Below are positions 19,013 to 28,230 of a stretch of 64,000 nucleotides of DNA, one piece after another (the stretch's first letter is position 1; every line of letters starts with the position of its first letter). Origin of the DNA: Halopolyspora algeriensis (GTDB lineage: Bacteria > Actinomycetota > Actinomycetes > Mycobacteriales > Pseudonocardiaceae). The stretch covers positions 114,374 through 178,373 of the forward strand of contig NZ_QPJC01000009.1 in assembly GCF_003337235.1 (NCBI RefSeq). The letters run 5' to 3'. The notes under the pieces are model-generated. The model did not search any database, had not been told where the DNA came from, and saw only the letters and a program-made list of their open reading frames with translations. Position numbers and translations under genes: made by a program.

Positions 19013-20974
19013 CTACCGGGAAGCGGTCACCGCGCCGACGTCGTCGCGGTCGGACGAGGTGGTGGGCGTGCCGACCTCGACCAGTGCCCCGCGCAGGAAG
19101 TCGACGAGCTCGTGGTGGGCGTCGAGAGGAAGAACGTGCGCGACGTACTGGTCCGGCCGGACGACCACGAGAGCTCCGTGCTCCCGGTCCACGCCACGCC
19201 GCTCGAAGATGTCGGTCGCCGGATCGGGGCAGAAGACCTTCTCGTAATCGACGAGTCCGAACGGCCCCTTCCGGGGAAGCAGAACCGGTGGCACATCCTC
19301 GACGGTGACGTCGCGATGTCCCTGCTGGAGCACGGCCCGCACGTCGATCACCGAGTCGGGGTCGGCCTCCGACGGGGTGAACCGGGCGATCGGTGACTTC
19401 TCCGAGGCCAGGAACTCGGCCAGCGCCCGCAGCCGGGAGTCGGGCGCGCCCGGGTGAGCCGGGTCGGCGAACGCGTAGAGGCGCCAGGCGCCATCGGCCC
19501 GGGCCGCGTGACCGAGGTGCACCGGTTTGGCATCGGCCAGCCGGATGACCGGCGCGGAGTGGAACCGCATCCCGAGCTGGAAGCCCTCCGCCAAGTGCTG
19601 GCGGGGTGACGCCGCGGTGAGGACGGAGGGCCCATAGCGCACCGCGACGCCGGCGGTGAACCGGCCTTTGTCGCGGAAGTAGTTCTGGAACCGCGTCGGG
19701 TCGGCGTCCTCATCGTCATCCGGCCGCTCGCTGAACAGCGCCGCGAACTCGCGGTCGAAGTCGATGAGTTCCTGGGCGACCTGCTGGCGTTCCGCGGAGT
19801 AGGTGCGCAGCACCTCCGGCCGCGAAGTCCCGTTGAGCACGGTGCCGAGCTTCCAGCCGAGGTTCCAGGCGTCGGCCATCGAAACGTTCATGCCCTGCCC
19901 GGCCTTCGCGCTGTGGGTGTGGCAGGCGTCGCCGGCGATGAACACCCGCGGCAGGCGGGTGCCGGCCTCGGAGTCGCCGACGTCGTCGAAGCGGTCGCAC
20001 AGGCGCTGACCGACCTCGTAGACCGACCACCAGCCGACGTGCTTCACGTCGATGCTGTAGGGGTGCAGGATCCGGTTGGCGACCGCGGTGAGCTTCTCCG
20101 GGATCACGCTGCGGTTGTGCAGCATCTCGGCGTCGCGGTCGTTGTCGAGCTCGATGTAGAGCCGGACCAGGTAGCCACCTTCGCGCGGGATGATCAGGAG
20201 ACTGCCCTGCTCGGACTGGATGGTGGACTTGAGCCGGATGTCGGGGAAGTCGGTGACGGCCAGGACGTCCAGCACGCCCCAGGACTGGTTGGCCTCGTCG
20301 CCCTCGAGCGTGCGGCCGATGGCCTCCCGGGTGGCGCTGCGTGCGCCCTCGCAGCCGACGACGTAGCGGGCGCGGATGGTCGAGCTCTCGCCGGTCGGCT
20401 CGAAGTTCTCGAGGTGCTGCAGCGTGACCGTGACCGGGTGTTCGGCGGTGGTGTCGTCCTCGACCTGCACGTCGGTGGCGTGCAGCCCGTAGAACGGCTC
20501 GGCACGGGTGGCGGAGCGGCGCATGTGGTCGCGCAGATAGGTCAGAATCCGTGCCTGGTTGACGATCATGTGCGGCATCTCGGAGAGATCGTCCTCGACA
20601 TCGTCGATGCGCCCGGTGCGGACGATCGAGCCGTGATCCTCGGGGTCCGGTCGCCAGAAGGTCACCTCGTTGACCTGGTAGCCCTCGTGGACGAGCTGGT
20701 CGGCCAGGCCGAATGTCTCGAAGATCTCCACCGTGCGGCACGCGACCCCGTCGGCTTGGCCGACCTCGAGCGGCCCGTCCCGCCGGTCGACGATCACGGT
20801 GCGCAGCTCGGGGAACTCGGCGAGCTGGGCTGCCAGCAGCAGCCCGGCCGGACCGCACCCGATGATCACGACATCGGCCTCCTCCGGCAGGCCGGTCGGA
20901 CGCTCGGCCACCGACGGGTGAGGGTCCGCGACGAACGGGTCACCGGGCTTGTAACCGTCGAGATAGAACTGCAC
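19013..20974 (-). CDS. Phenol-hydroxylase-type FAD monooxygenase
   Basis: Cytosolic NADPH-dependent aromatic hydroxylase, about 653 residues. N-terminal FAD site VVIIGCGPAGLLLAAQLAEF; the usual DG motif reads GCEGARSATR (Asp to Glu); GD motif RVFIAGDACHTHSAKAGQGM is the form found in phenol 2-monooxygenases. The C-terminal ~180 residues fit the thioredoxin-like phenol-hydroxylase dimerisation domain. I chose GTG 20974 with AGAGGAG eight bases upstream. It ends a minus-strand set with an SDR, an MHS transporter and a P450, suggesting ortho-hydroxylation of a phenol made or imported by the others. 3-Hydroxybenzoate-type substrates are an alternative. Confidence 0.88.
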   Translation of the reverse strand: MQFYLDGYKPGDPFVADPHPSVAERPTGLPEEADVVIIGCGPAGLLLAAQLAEFPELRTVIVDRRDGPLEVGQADGVACRTVEIFETFGLADQLVHEGYQVNEVTFWRPDPEDHGSIVRTGRIDDVEDDLSEMPHMIVNQARILTYLRDHMRRSATRAEPFYGLHATDVQVEDDTTAEHPVTVTLQHLENFEPTGESSTIRARYVVGCEGARSATREAIGRTLEGDEANQSWGVLDVLAVTDFPDIRLKSTIQSEQGSLLIIPREGGYLVRLYIELDNDRDAEMLHNRSVIPEKLTAVANRILHPYSIDVKHVGWWSVYEVGQRLCDRFDDVGDSEAGTRLPRVFIAGDACHTHSAKAGQGMNVSMADAWNLGWKLGTVLNGTSRPEVLRTYSAERQQVAQELIDFDREFAALFSERPDDDEDADPTRFQNYFRDKGRFTAGVAVRYGPSVLTAASPRQHLAEGFQLGMRFHSAPVIRLADAKPVHLGHAARADGAWRLYAFADPAHPGAPDSRLRALAEFLASEKSPIARFTPSEADPDSVIDVRAVLQQGHRDVTVEDVPPVLLPRKGPFGLVDYEKVFCPDPATDIFERRGVDREHGALVVVRPDQYVAHVLPLDAHHELVDFLRGALVEVGTPTTSSDRDDVGAVTASR

Positions 20975-21204
20975 TGATCTGGCTCCTCTGGGCATCGAAC
21001 TCCCCGGGCCGACGGACTGCAGAGCCGCCGCCCCCTCTCCCGAACTACCGGGTGATGTGTCCCATCGTGCGGCAGTTACGCCCTGGGGAACAGACCGTTC
21101 TGCCATGAAGAACTCGTTCCGGGCTCCGCGAGACGCCACGGAGCCCGAGTTCCCACATCAGCCGCTCCGCTGCTCATTCCTCGATGCCCTCTCCCCCAGC
21201 TCGT

Positions 21205-22185
21205 TCAGCACCGACGGATCGACCGCGCGGCGGCGAGGGCGGCTCCGACAGCGGCGGTGGCGGCTCCCGCGCCGAGCGCGATGCGGACCGGTGTCCGGCG
21301 CCAACCTCCCTGCACCCTGTTCCACTCGGGCATGGGCTCGAAGAGGTTGCCGGGACCACTGATCACTCGCTCGCGGCTGAATGCCGCCAGGTTCATCGCT
21401 TTGGGAACCGCCCGGTTGAACACGCTGGGCAGTGCGGCATGCACGAACTCGAGGAAATGACCGGCGGTGGCGACGGTGCGCTGCCGGCGTGGGTGCTCGA
21501 TGCTGCGCAGGATCGACCGCACCACCCGGCCTGGACCGACGATCGGGGGGATCGCCTTGGGTCGACGCTCGGTGTAGGTGGCGGCGTGCTGAAAGATCGG
21601 GGTGTCGACGGACTGCGGCAGGACCATGCAGACGTGGACGTCACGGGTCTCGGGTTCGAGCCGCATCGCTTCCCGCAGGGACTCGGAGAACGCCCGCACC
21701 CCGAACTTGCTGGTCACATACGGGGTGACGTACGGCGAGCTGACACTTCCCCATACCGAGTCGACGTTGATCAGGACCCCGCTGCGTTGGCGGCGGAAGT
21801 GGGGCAGCACGGCGCGGGCACCGTGGATCGTGCCGAACAGGTTGGTCTCGATAACGCGTCGGTACACCTCGGCCGGGGTCTTCTCGAACTCGCCGAAGGC
21901 GATCACCGCGGCGCAGTTGATCCAGACGTCGATCCGGCCGAAGGTCTCGACGGCGCGCTCGGCGAGAGCGTTCACCGCGTCCTGGTCGGTGACGTCGGTC
22001 GGCACGGCCAGTGCCCGGCCACCCGCGCGTTCGCACTCCACGACGACCGCCCGCAGCGATTCCTCGCTGCGGGCGGCGAGCACGACACGCGCCCCGCGTT
22101 CGGCGAGGGCGAGTGCGGCGGCCCGGGCGATACCGCTGGACGCGCCGGTGAGGACCACAACCGATTCGGAGATCTTCCGTGGCAC
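21205..22185 (-). CDS. SDR oxidoreductase with C-terminal extension
   Basis: About 326 residues. Rossmann TGASSGIARAAALALAERGA, INCAAV in place of NNAG, catalytic Ser in NVDSVWGSVSS and YVTSK. After the SDR core (to ~residue 235) comes a 90-residue extension, ending in a hydrophobic Ala/Gly-rich segment (IALGAGAATAAVGAALAAA) that may anchor it to the membrane. GTG 22185 has AGGAG ten bases upstream; GTG 22203 is possible. Likely oxidises or reduces an intermediate of the adjacent aromatic pathway. Confidence 0.85.
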   Translation of the reverse strand: MPRKISESVVVLTGASSGIARAAALALAERGARVVLAARSEESLRAVVVECERAGGRALAVPTDVTDQDAVNALAERAVETFGRIDVWINCAAVIAFGEFEKTPAEVYRRVIETNLFGTIHGARAVLPHFRRQRSGVLINVDSVWGSVSSPYVTPYVTSKFGVRAFSESLREAMRLEPETRDVHVCMVLPQSVDTPIFQHAATYTERRPKAIPPIVGPGRVVRSILRSIEHPRRQRTVATAGHFLEFVHAALPSVFNRAVPKAMNLAAFSRERVISGPGNLFEPMPEWNRVQGGWRRTPVRIALGAGAATAAVGAALAAARSIRRC

Positions 22186-22489
22186 GGTCAACTTTCTCCT
22201 CACCCGCGTTCCTGCGGCGCGTCCGGTCCGAGCACGCGCGCCCCTCGGAGGCCCGGCGTCGTCTCGTCCCAGCCGATCGACGCCCCGCAGTCTCCCCTAT
22301 CCACGTGGTGACGGCATCCAGGAGAACCATCGACCATGGCCTCCGTGGCCGGGAGCGCGAGCTTTGGCTGGCCCGCACTCCTGGAGATCGTGGGCGGACT
22401 CCTCCTTCTCCGGCTTGCCTTGCCGGCCGCGTCGTGGGTGGCGAGATCGTGAAGAGCCGGCTTTCTCCGTTGCAGCAAAGCGTCCGGGG

Positions 22490-23836
22490 CTATTTGAGGA
22501 TGTTCCTCCGGTATGTCTCGGGACCGAGATAGACAGCGAGCGCGGTGATCAGGGACATGAGGATGATGTAGACGGCGATCGGCCAGGCGGCTCCGCCCGC
22601 CCAGGCGAGCAGCGCGGTGGCGACCAGGGGAGCCAAGGCGCCGGCGAAGATCGACGCGATCTCACGGCCGAACACACTTCCGCTGTAGCGGAGGCGGGCC
22701 GGGAAGAGCTCGTTGAAATACACGCACTGTGCGGCCACCATCGCCGCCCAACCGACCGCGATGCCGAACGTGAGCGCCAGCCAGATCAGCGCGGTGGACT
22801 CGGTGTTGACGAGCCAGAAGATCGGAAATGCCGACAGGGCCGAGAGAACAGCACCGGCAATGTAGACCGGACGCCGACCGACCCGGTCGGTGAGGGCACC
22901 GAACAGCGGGACCGTGGCCAGCGAGATCAGCCCGGCGATGACGACACCCACCAGCGCAGTGGTCCTGGGCAGATCGAGCTGCTGGCTGACGTAGGTCAGC
23001 ATGAACACCGCGTAGAGGTAGAGCACGACATGCTCTGCCATCCGTCCGCCCACGACGACGAGCACGTTCTTGGGTTCGGTGCGGATGGCCTCCAAAACCG
23101 GGGTCTTGACCTCGGTGTGCGTCTGCTTGAGGTTGGCGAAGGCAGGGGTCTCGTTGATGCGTGCCCGCAGGTAGAGGCCCACGCCGACCATGATGAAGCT
23201 GAACAGGAAGGGGATGCGCCAGCCCCAGGTCAGGAACTGCTCCTCGGGCAGCGAGGAGAAGGCGGCGACCGCTCCGGTGGCCAGCAGCAGTCCCACCATG
23301 ACTCCGGCGGCCGGCAGTGAACCGGTCAGCCCGCGCCGGGACGGGGAGGCGTATTCCACCGACATGAGGGTGGCTCCGCCGAATTCCGCACCGGCGCCGA
23401 AGCCTTGCAGAAGGCGAAATACGACGAGGAGAGCCGGGGCCCAGATCCCGATGACGTCGTAGGAGGGAATGAGCCCCATCAACGTCGTGGCAATTCCCAT
23501 GATCAGCAGCGTGATCATCAGAACTGTTCTCCGGCCCAACTTGTCCCCGTAGTTGCCCAGGACGATGCCCCCGATCGGCCGGGCGACGAAGCCGACACCG
23601 AAGGTGGCGAACGCGACGAGGGTCCCGACCAGAGGGTCGGCGGTGGGAAAGAACACCTGGTTGAAGACCACCGCTGCCATGGCCCCGTACAGGAAGAAGT
23701 CGTACCACTCGATGACCGAGCCGATCAGCGCGGTCGCGGCGACCCTTCGGACGGGCGTGACCGGTTGTGCCCCACTGTCCGCGGCGGCTGCGGCGGTGGG
23801 GTCGGGGGCTGCTCTTTCGGGTCCAGAACGTGTCAT
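22490..23836 (-). CDS. MHS-family (MFS) proton symporter
   Basis: 448 residues, 12 predicted helices. Family motifs: SVIEWYDFFLYG in TM1, GNYGDKLGRRTVLM in the loop 2-3 (motif A), and GFGAGAEFGGATLMSVEY in TM4-5, which define the metabolite:H+ symporters that import carboxylic or aromatic acids. It sits between the P450 and the SDR, 68 bases after the P450 stop, so it probably imports the cluster substrate. Confidence 0.9.
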   Translation of the reverse strand: MTRSGPERAAPDPTAAAAADSGAQPVTPVRRVAATALIGSVIEWYDFFLYGAMAAVVFNQVFFPTADPLVGTLVAFATFGVGFVARPIGGIVLGNYGDKLGRRTVLMITLLIMGIATTLMGLIPSYDVIGIWAPALLVVFRLLQGFGAGAEFGGATLMSVEYASPSRRGLTGSLPAAGVMVGLLLATGAVAAFSSLPEEQFLTWGWRIPFLFSFIMVGVGLYLRARINETPAFANLKQTHTEVKTPVLEAIRTEPKNVLVVVGGRMAEHVVLYLYAVFMLTYVSQQLDLPRTTALVGVVIAGLISLATVPLFGALTDRVGRRPVYIAGAVLSALSAFPIFWLVNTESTALIWLALTFGIAVGWAAMVAAQCVYFNELFPARLRYSGSVFGREIASIFAGALAPLVATALLAWAGGAAWPIAVYIILMSLITALAVYLGPETYRRNILK

Positions 23837-23904
23837 GGCACTTCCCTGCTCATCTGGCTTGGTTCGATGTCCTGGTCGGAGGCGATGGGTTCACGGTGTG
23901 TCGG

Positions 23905-26226
23905 TCACAGCTGCAGTACGAGACGGTCGCCGCAGGCGCGGGAGCAGCAGGTCATCATCCTGCTGTGCGCCGCGCGGTCGCCGCGGCCGAGCACCACGTC
24001 GCGGTGGTCGACGTCGCCGGCGAGCACGGGTGCCTCGCAGGAGCCGCACAGCCCTTCCTCGCAGTCGGACTGGATGTCGATGTTGTGCTCGCGCAGCGTC
24101 TGCAGCACGGTCTTGTCCGGCGGCACCCGCAGGGTGAGGCCGGAGTCGGACAGCACCACGTCGAAGGCGTGCTCGACGCCGGGATCGAGCGCGCCGAGGG
24201 CGGAGCTGAAGTGCTCCACGTGCAGCGCACCGGGGTCGGGCCAGCTCTCGGCGAGCTCCTCCAGCGCCTGCACCATCCGGTCCGGGCCGCAGGCGTAGAC
24301 CTGGGTTCCGGCGGATACGTCGGCGAGCACGCGGGCCAGGTCCATCCGGTGGCCCTCGGTGGGGACGTAGGTGTGCAGCCGGTCGCCGTGGTCGCGCCGC
24401 AGCCGGTCGAGGAAGGCCATGTGCTCGGCCGCGCGGCCGGCGTAGTGGATCTCGTAGTCCAGTCCCATCGACTTCGCCCGGTCGGCGTGCGCCAGTACCG
24501 GTGTGATGCCGATTCCTCCGGCGACCAGCACCAGCCGCTCGGCGTCCGCGTCGAGGCGGAAGTGGTTGCGCGGGCCGCGGACGTGGAAGGTCGCGCCCTC
24601 GACCGCGTTCTCGTGCACCCAGCGGGAGCCCCCACGGCTGTCGGTCTCCAGCAGCACACCGATCTCATACGCGTGGTGGTCGTCGGGCGGGCCGCACAGC
24701 GAGAACTGGCGGGTGAGGACCTCGTCCCCGTCGAGGCAGTCCACGTCGATGTGCGCGCCGGAGGTCCACGCGGGCAGTGGCTTGCCGTCCGGCTCCTCGA
24801 GCCGGATGCGAACCACCCGCTCGGCGACCCGCTCCACGCGGGTCACCGTCATCGCCCGGGAGATGGCGTGTTTGGAGGGCTCGCCGATGGTGACCGGGTG
24901 CCGCACCTCGAGCACCCGCGGGTCGTGCCGCTCGGGGTTGCGCGCCGGATCCCAGCGCACCCGCAGGTGCTCGGGCCCGCGGAAGGATGTGTTGGGCACG
25001 TACTGAAAGTCCTGCTCGACCAGCTCCAGGTGCGGCAGCCGGGTGGTGAGCTCCTGCAGGAAGATCTGCAGCTCCATCCGGGCGAGGTTCTTGCCCATGC
25101 ACTGGTGCGCGCCATAGCCGAAGGTCAGGTGCTCGCCGGCGGATTCGCGGCGCGGGTCGAACCGCTCGGCGTCCTCGAAGTGCCGCGGGTCGCGGTTCGC
25201 GGTGGCCTGCACGATGAGCAGCTTGGACCCCTCGGCGATGGATACCCCGCCGACCTCGGTGTCGGTGGTGGCGACGCGGCGCCAGGCGGCCACGGAACCG
25301 GAGTAGCGCAGGCACTCCTCCACCGCGTTCGGGATGAGGGCGGGACGGGCGCACAGCTCCTCCCACCGCTCGCGGCGCTCCAGCAGCAGCTTGACGGCGT
25401 TGGCGGCCGCGTGCGCGGTGGTCTCGTGGGCGGCCACGATGCCGGCCATCATGATCGAGTGCAGGTAGGAGTCGGTGACCACGTCGGGGTGCTCGGCCTG
25501 TTTGCGCACGCTGTACTGCATCCACCCGGGCCCACTCGGGTCCTGCCGGATCTTGTCGAGCACGTGTCCGGCGTACCGCCAGAAGTTGCCCACCGCGTGC
25601 GCCACCCGCACCTGCTCCTCCGGATTCGGGCGACCCCAGGTGTTGACCGTGTGCGCGACCGAGTACTCCTTGAGCGGGCCGATGTCCTCCTCGGGCACGC
25701 CCAAGAACCGCATCGCCACCGTGAGCGGCACCTGGTAGAGCATCTCGGTGACCAGGTCGACCTCGCCGTCGTCGACGAAGGCGTCCACGGCCTCCCTGGC
25801 CATCCGCCGCACCATGTCTTCGCGCTCGACCAGCGCCGGAGCGGTGAACGGCTCCATCAGCACCCGGCGGCGCGGCATGTGCTCGGGCTCGTCCTCGTTC
25901 ACCAGGGTCCGGTTCATCGCGTAGCCGTAGCTGCGCAGCACCTCGTCGGCCTCGGTGATCGTGGGCGTGATCTTCTCCAGCGCGATCGAGGGGGAGAAGG
26001 TGATGTTGTCGCGGAAGATCGCCTTCACGTCCTCGTACCGGGTCACCACCCAGTAGCCCAACTCGGGTGAGTAGAAGACCGGCTCCTGCTCGCGCGCCCA
26101 GGCCAGCGCGGCCCCCGGGTCGTGCTGGTACTCGTCACCGAAGGGAGTGAACGCCGCCGCCCGGTCCGACACCGGGCATCCCTGCGGCGTCACCGGACAG
26201 CCCTGCGCGACCGACTCGCCCGTCAT
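23905..26226 (-). CDS. Self-sufficient cytochrome P450 (CYP116B-like fusion)
   Basis: One polypeptide of about 773 residues carrying its whole electron chain. The P450 domain (to ~residue 420) has I-helix AGIVAAHETTA, ExxR in ECLR and haem loop FGYGAHQCMGKNLAR. Next comes an FMN reductase (RQFS, GGIGITPVL, YACGPDRMV), then a 2Fe-2S ferredoxin with CEEGLCGSC and a distal Cys. This order and length match CYP116B (P450-RhF type), which oxidises or O-dealkylates small aromatics. ATG 26226 has GGGAG six bases upstream. Likely first gene of the aromatic cluster. A motif shared with the IclR promoter lies 24-45 bases upstream. Confidence 0.93.
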   Translation of the reverse strand: MTGESVAQGCPVTPQGCPVSDRAAAFTPFGDEYQHDPGAALAWAREQEPVFYSPELGYWVVTRYEDVKAIFRDNITFSPSIALEKITPTITEADEVLRSYGYAMNRTLVNEDEPEHMPRRRVLMEPFTAPALVEREDMVRRMAREAVDAFVDDGEVDLVTEMLYQVPLTVAMRFLGVPEEDIGPLKEYSVAHTVNTWGRPNPEEQVRVAHAVGNFWRYAGHVLDKIRQDPSGPGWMQYSVRKQAEHPDVVTDSYLHSIMMAGIVAAHETTAHAAANAVKLLLERRERWEELCARPALIPNAVEECLRYSGSVAAWRRVATTDTEVGGVSIAEGSKLLIVQATANRDPRHFEDAERFDPRRESAGEHLTFGYGAHQCMGKNLARMELQIFLQELTTRLPHLELVEQDFQYVPNTSFRGPEHLRVRWDPARNPERHDPRVLEVRHPVTIGEPSKHAISRAMTVTRVERVAERVVRIRLEEPDGKPLPAWTSGAHIDVDCLDGDEVLTRQFSLCGPPDDHHAYEIGVLLETDSRGGSRWVHENAVEGATFHVRGPRNHFRLDADAERLVLVAGGIGITPVLAHADRAKSMGLDYEIHYAGRAAEHMAFLDRLRRDHGDRLHTYVPTEGHRMDLARVLADVSAGTQVYACGPDRMVQALEELAESWPDPGALHVEHFSSALGALDPGVEHAFDVVLSDSGLTLRVPPDKTVLQTLREHNIDIQSDCEEGLCGSCEAPVLAGDVDHRDVVLGRGDRAAHSRMMTCCSRACGDRLVLQL

Positions 26227-26249
26227 ACACAACTCCCAGGTGTCTCTCA

Positions 26250-26271
26250 TATCGCACACATCTGTGCATTA
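26250..26271. promoter_or_regulatory. Candidate IclR operator before the P450
   Basis: TATCGCA, eight bases, TGCATTA, also containing GCACA-CATC-TGTGC (26254-26267). The left half-site is identical to one in front of the iclR gene at the same spacing. It lies 24-45 bases before the P450 start, overlapping the expected promoter. Confidence 0.55.
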
Positions 26272-26326
26272 ACCGAAACCACCTGGAAAGTAAGCGAGTT
26301 CACACCCCGCGGTCAACCCCGAGCGC

Positions 26327-27007
26327 TCAGCCGGCCAGCAGAGCGCTCAGCCGAACGGCTGCCGCCCGGGACTCGCGGACCGCGCGCTCGGTGTCCAGCC
26401 CACCCAGGACCACGACCCCGACCGAGGCCTCGATCCCGGCAGCCTCCAGCGCGGGGATACCGACCAGCCCGACACTCACCCCGATGGCACCGGCCTGCAG
26501 CTGGCCGTGCGTGAGGCTGTAGCCGCGCTCCCGCGCGGTGCGCACGTCCTCGCTGTCGTGCGGGGACTCCGGGCGGGTGGCCAAGATCGCCAGCCCCGGT
26601 GCGCCACGGTGCAGCGGGTGCCGAGCCCCTTCCTGATAGGACACCCGCAGCGCCTGGCCACGGGCCTCCTCGACCATGACCACGACGCACTCGTCCCCCT
26701 CGGCCACCGACACGAAGCTGGTGGCCTGGGTACGGTCGGCGAGCTCGGTGAGAACCGGGCGGCCCACCGTCATCAGCTGCGGAGCGAACCTGCGGGACAG
26801 GGTCGCCACCGCCGCGCCCAGGCGTACCCGGCCGCCCTCGTCCCGGGCGACAAGGCCGTGGCTCTCCAGCGTGCCCACGATCCGGTAGGCAATGGCGCGA
26901 TGCACGCCCAGCTCATCCGCGATCTCACTGACCAGCACACCGCTGGGCTGCAGTGACACGAAGTCCAGGGTCCGCAACCCGCGATCCAGGGTTTGCAACG
27001 TCGACAT
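26327..27007 (-). CDS. IclR-family transcriptional regulator
   Basis: 226 residues. N-terminal winged HTH (VSEIADELGVHRAIAYRIVG) and C-terminal effector domain with the family block HPLHRGAPGLAILA. IclR proteins typically control aromatic or carboxylate catabolism. It lies 100 bases upstream of the P450 on the same strand and both genes share an operator-like motif, so it is the likely cluster regulator and autoregulator. Confidence 0.92.
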   Translation of the reverse strand: MSTLQTLDRGLRTLDFVSLQPSGVLVSEIADELGVHRAIAYRIVGTLESHGLVARDEGGRVRLGAAVATLSRRFAPQLMTVGRPVLTELADRTQATSFVSVAEGDECVVVMVEEARGQALRVSYQEGARHPLHRGAPGLAILATRPESPHDSEDVRTARERGYSLTHGQLQAGAIGVSVGLVGIPALEAAGIEASVGVVVLGGLDTERAVRESRAAAVRLSALLAG

Positions 27008-27015
27008 GTCACGAC

Positions 27016-27037
27016 TATCGCACTCGATCCTGCGATA
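27016..27037. promoter_or_regulatory. Candidate IclR operator before iclR
   Basis: TATCGCA, eight bases, TGCGATA: perfect seven-base inverted repeat, 9-30 bases before the iclR ATG. Same left arm and spacing as the site before the P450. Confidence 0.6.
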
Positions 27038-27699
27038 TCAGTGACTGGTGGGTTTGTGCCTGCGTGGTCCCGCGCCTCCAGAACACCGCCACCGAGCCCG
27101 AGGCCACCCGCAACGGGTGCCAGGGTCCGAGGACCATTCGGGACAGCGGAAACACCGGTGAGTATCGCTCCGGAGAACCGCCGGGGCTGATTTTCCAAAG
27201 CTCCTGCCCTGAGCTGCTTCCGAGCAGGACCACCACCACGTCCGTCGGCCAAACCGCCGGACCATGTCGCAGGCAGCTCGCACAACTCGGGCGACCACGA
27301 CGAGCTTTCGACCCTGGCCGCCAGCACGTCGACCACCTCCGACAGGACCAGTCGCGCCGATCCCACATGGATTGTCGAAGAGCCAAAACCGTCTGACCGC
27401 GACGGCCACAGAACGCCTGACGCCACTGTCCACGTGTGATGGTCCGGCGAACCGATTTTCACCACTGTGCTGCCTCATTGGCGCACAAACGGATTGGTGC
27501 AGCGCACAAAGAGAAGGGCCTGAGGGTGATCGGAGGTGACCGCCCACTTTCCACGCGCGGGCCTGGCCCGCGCATGCCACACCGACACCGGCGACCTCGC
27601 CGGCCAAGGCCGCCGACCCCGCGACAACCACGAACTCCCTCAGTACCGACACTGCGTCGACAACGGTGTCGCTCCCCAATCGGAGCGAGTGCGTCGATC
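27038..27699. other. Long stretch without a recognisable gene
   Basis: About 660 bases between iclR and a pseudogene. Open frames in both directions are Arg/Pro/Ser-rich without family motifs. I see no transposase or RNA gene. Probably decayed sequence. Confidence 0.4.
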
Positions 27700-27906
27700 C
27701 TGTGGGATCTCCGCCCGCCTTCCGCCGATGCAGCAGGAAGAGCAGCCCGAGACAGCCTCCGGCCGCGTACCGCAAGAAGAGGTGGACTCCTGTGCGGACG
27801 AATCTCCGGCGAGGTCCTGGCGTGTCGCCAGCGCGTCCGTCATCTCTGGCCAGCGATGCAGGGACACAGCCCGGCCGCGTTGCGCGAAACCCTGCTCCGC
27901 GCGTGA
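27700..27906 (+). pseudogene. Decayed, internally deleted copy of the 14688-15158 gene
   Basis: RLPPMQQEEQPETASGRVPQ mirrors the N-terminus of the 156-residue protein encoded at 14688. After a frameshift, EVLACRQRVRHLWPA continues the match. An internal deletion of roughly 80 codons then joins it to MQGHSPAALRETLLRA, the C-terminus. Bounded by non-matching sequence on both sides. Confidence 0.7.
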
Positions 27907-28230
27907 AATCCACGGGACCATCGCTCCGGTGGCCGCTTCCTTCCTTCACGGGCCCCAGCGACCTGAGCACAGTTTCGACTGGTGTCGCTGTGCCCGTACC
28001 GCGGCCGGATACCGGGGAACTGCTGGTGCGGACAGTGCTGCAGCGGTGCACAACACCGATATCCGAACTCGGCAAGGCAGATGTGGCCTGCTCGGACAGC
28101 CAGGCGCACCTGCGGGGTGGTGCGGCACGATTTCATTCCCTCGCATCCAGGGCGGCGACACCGTCGACCGACTCAGCACCGCTGCAGCCCGCGCCGCCCT
28201 CGTCAGTGCGGGTCAAGCTAAGCTGGGTGA
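27907..28230. other. Gap before the aldo/keto reductase
   Basis: About 320 bases with no recognisable gene. A -10-like TAAGCT at about 28217-28222 may belong to the downstream GTG start. Confidence 0.35.

Noticed and set aside
23767..26070. 767-codon open frame opposite the P450
   Set aside because: The minus-strand P450-reductase-ferredoxin motifs are unambiguous; the plus-strand translation is Val/His/Arg-rich noise.
19013..27007. P450/flavoenzyme block as a secondary-metabolite cluster
   Set aside because: There is no synthase, carrier protein or tailoring set; an MHS importer and IclR regulator fit catabolism better.
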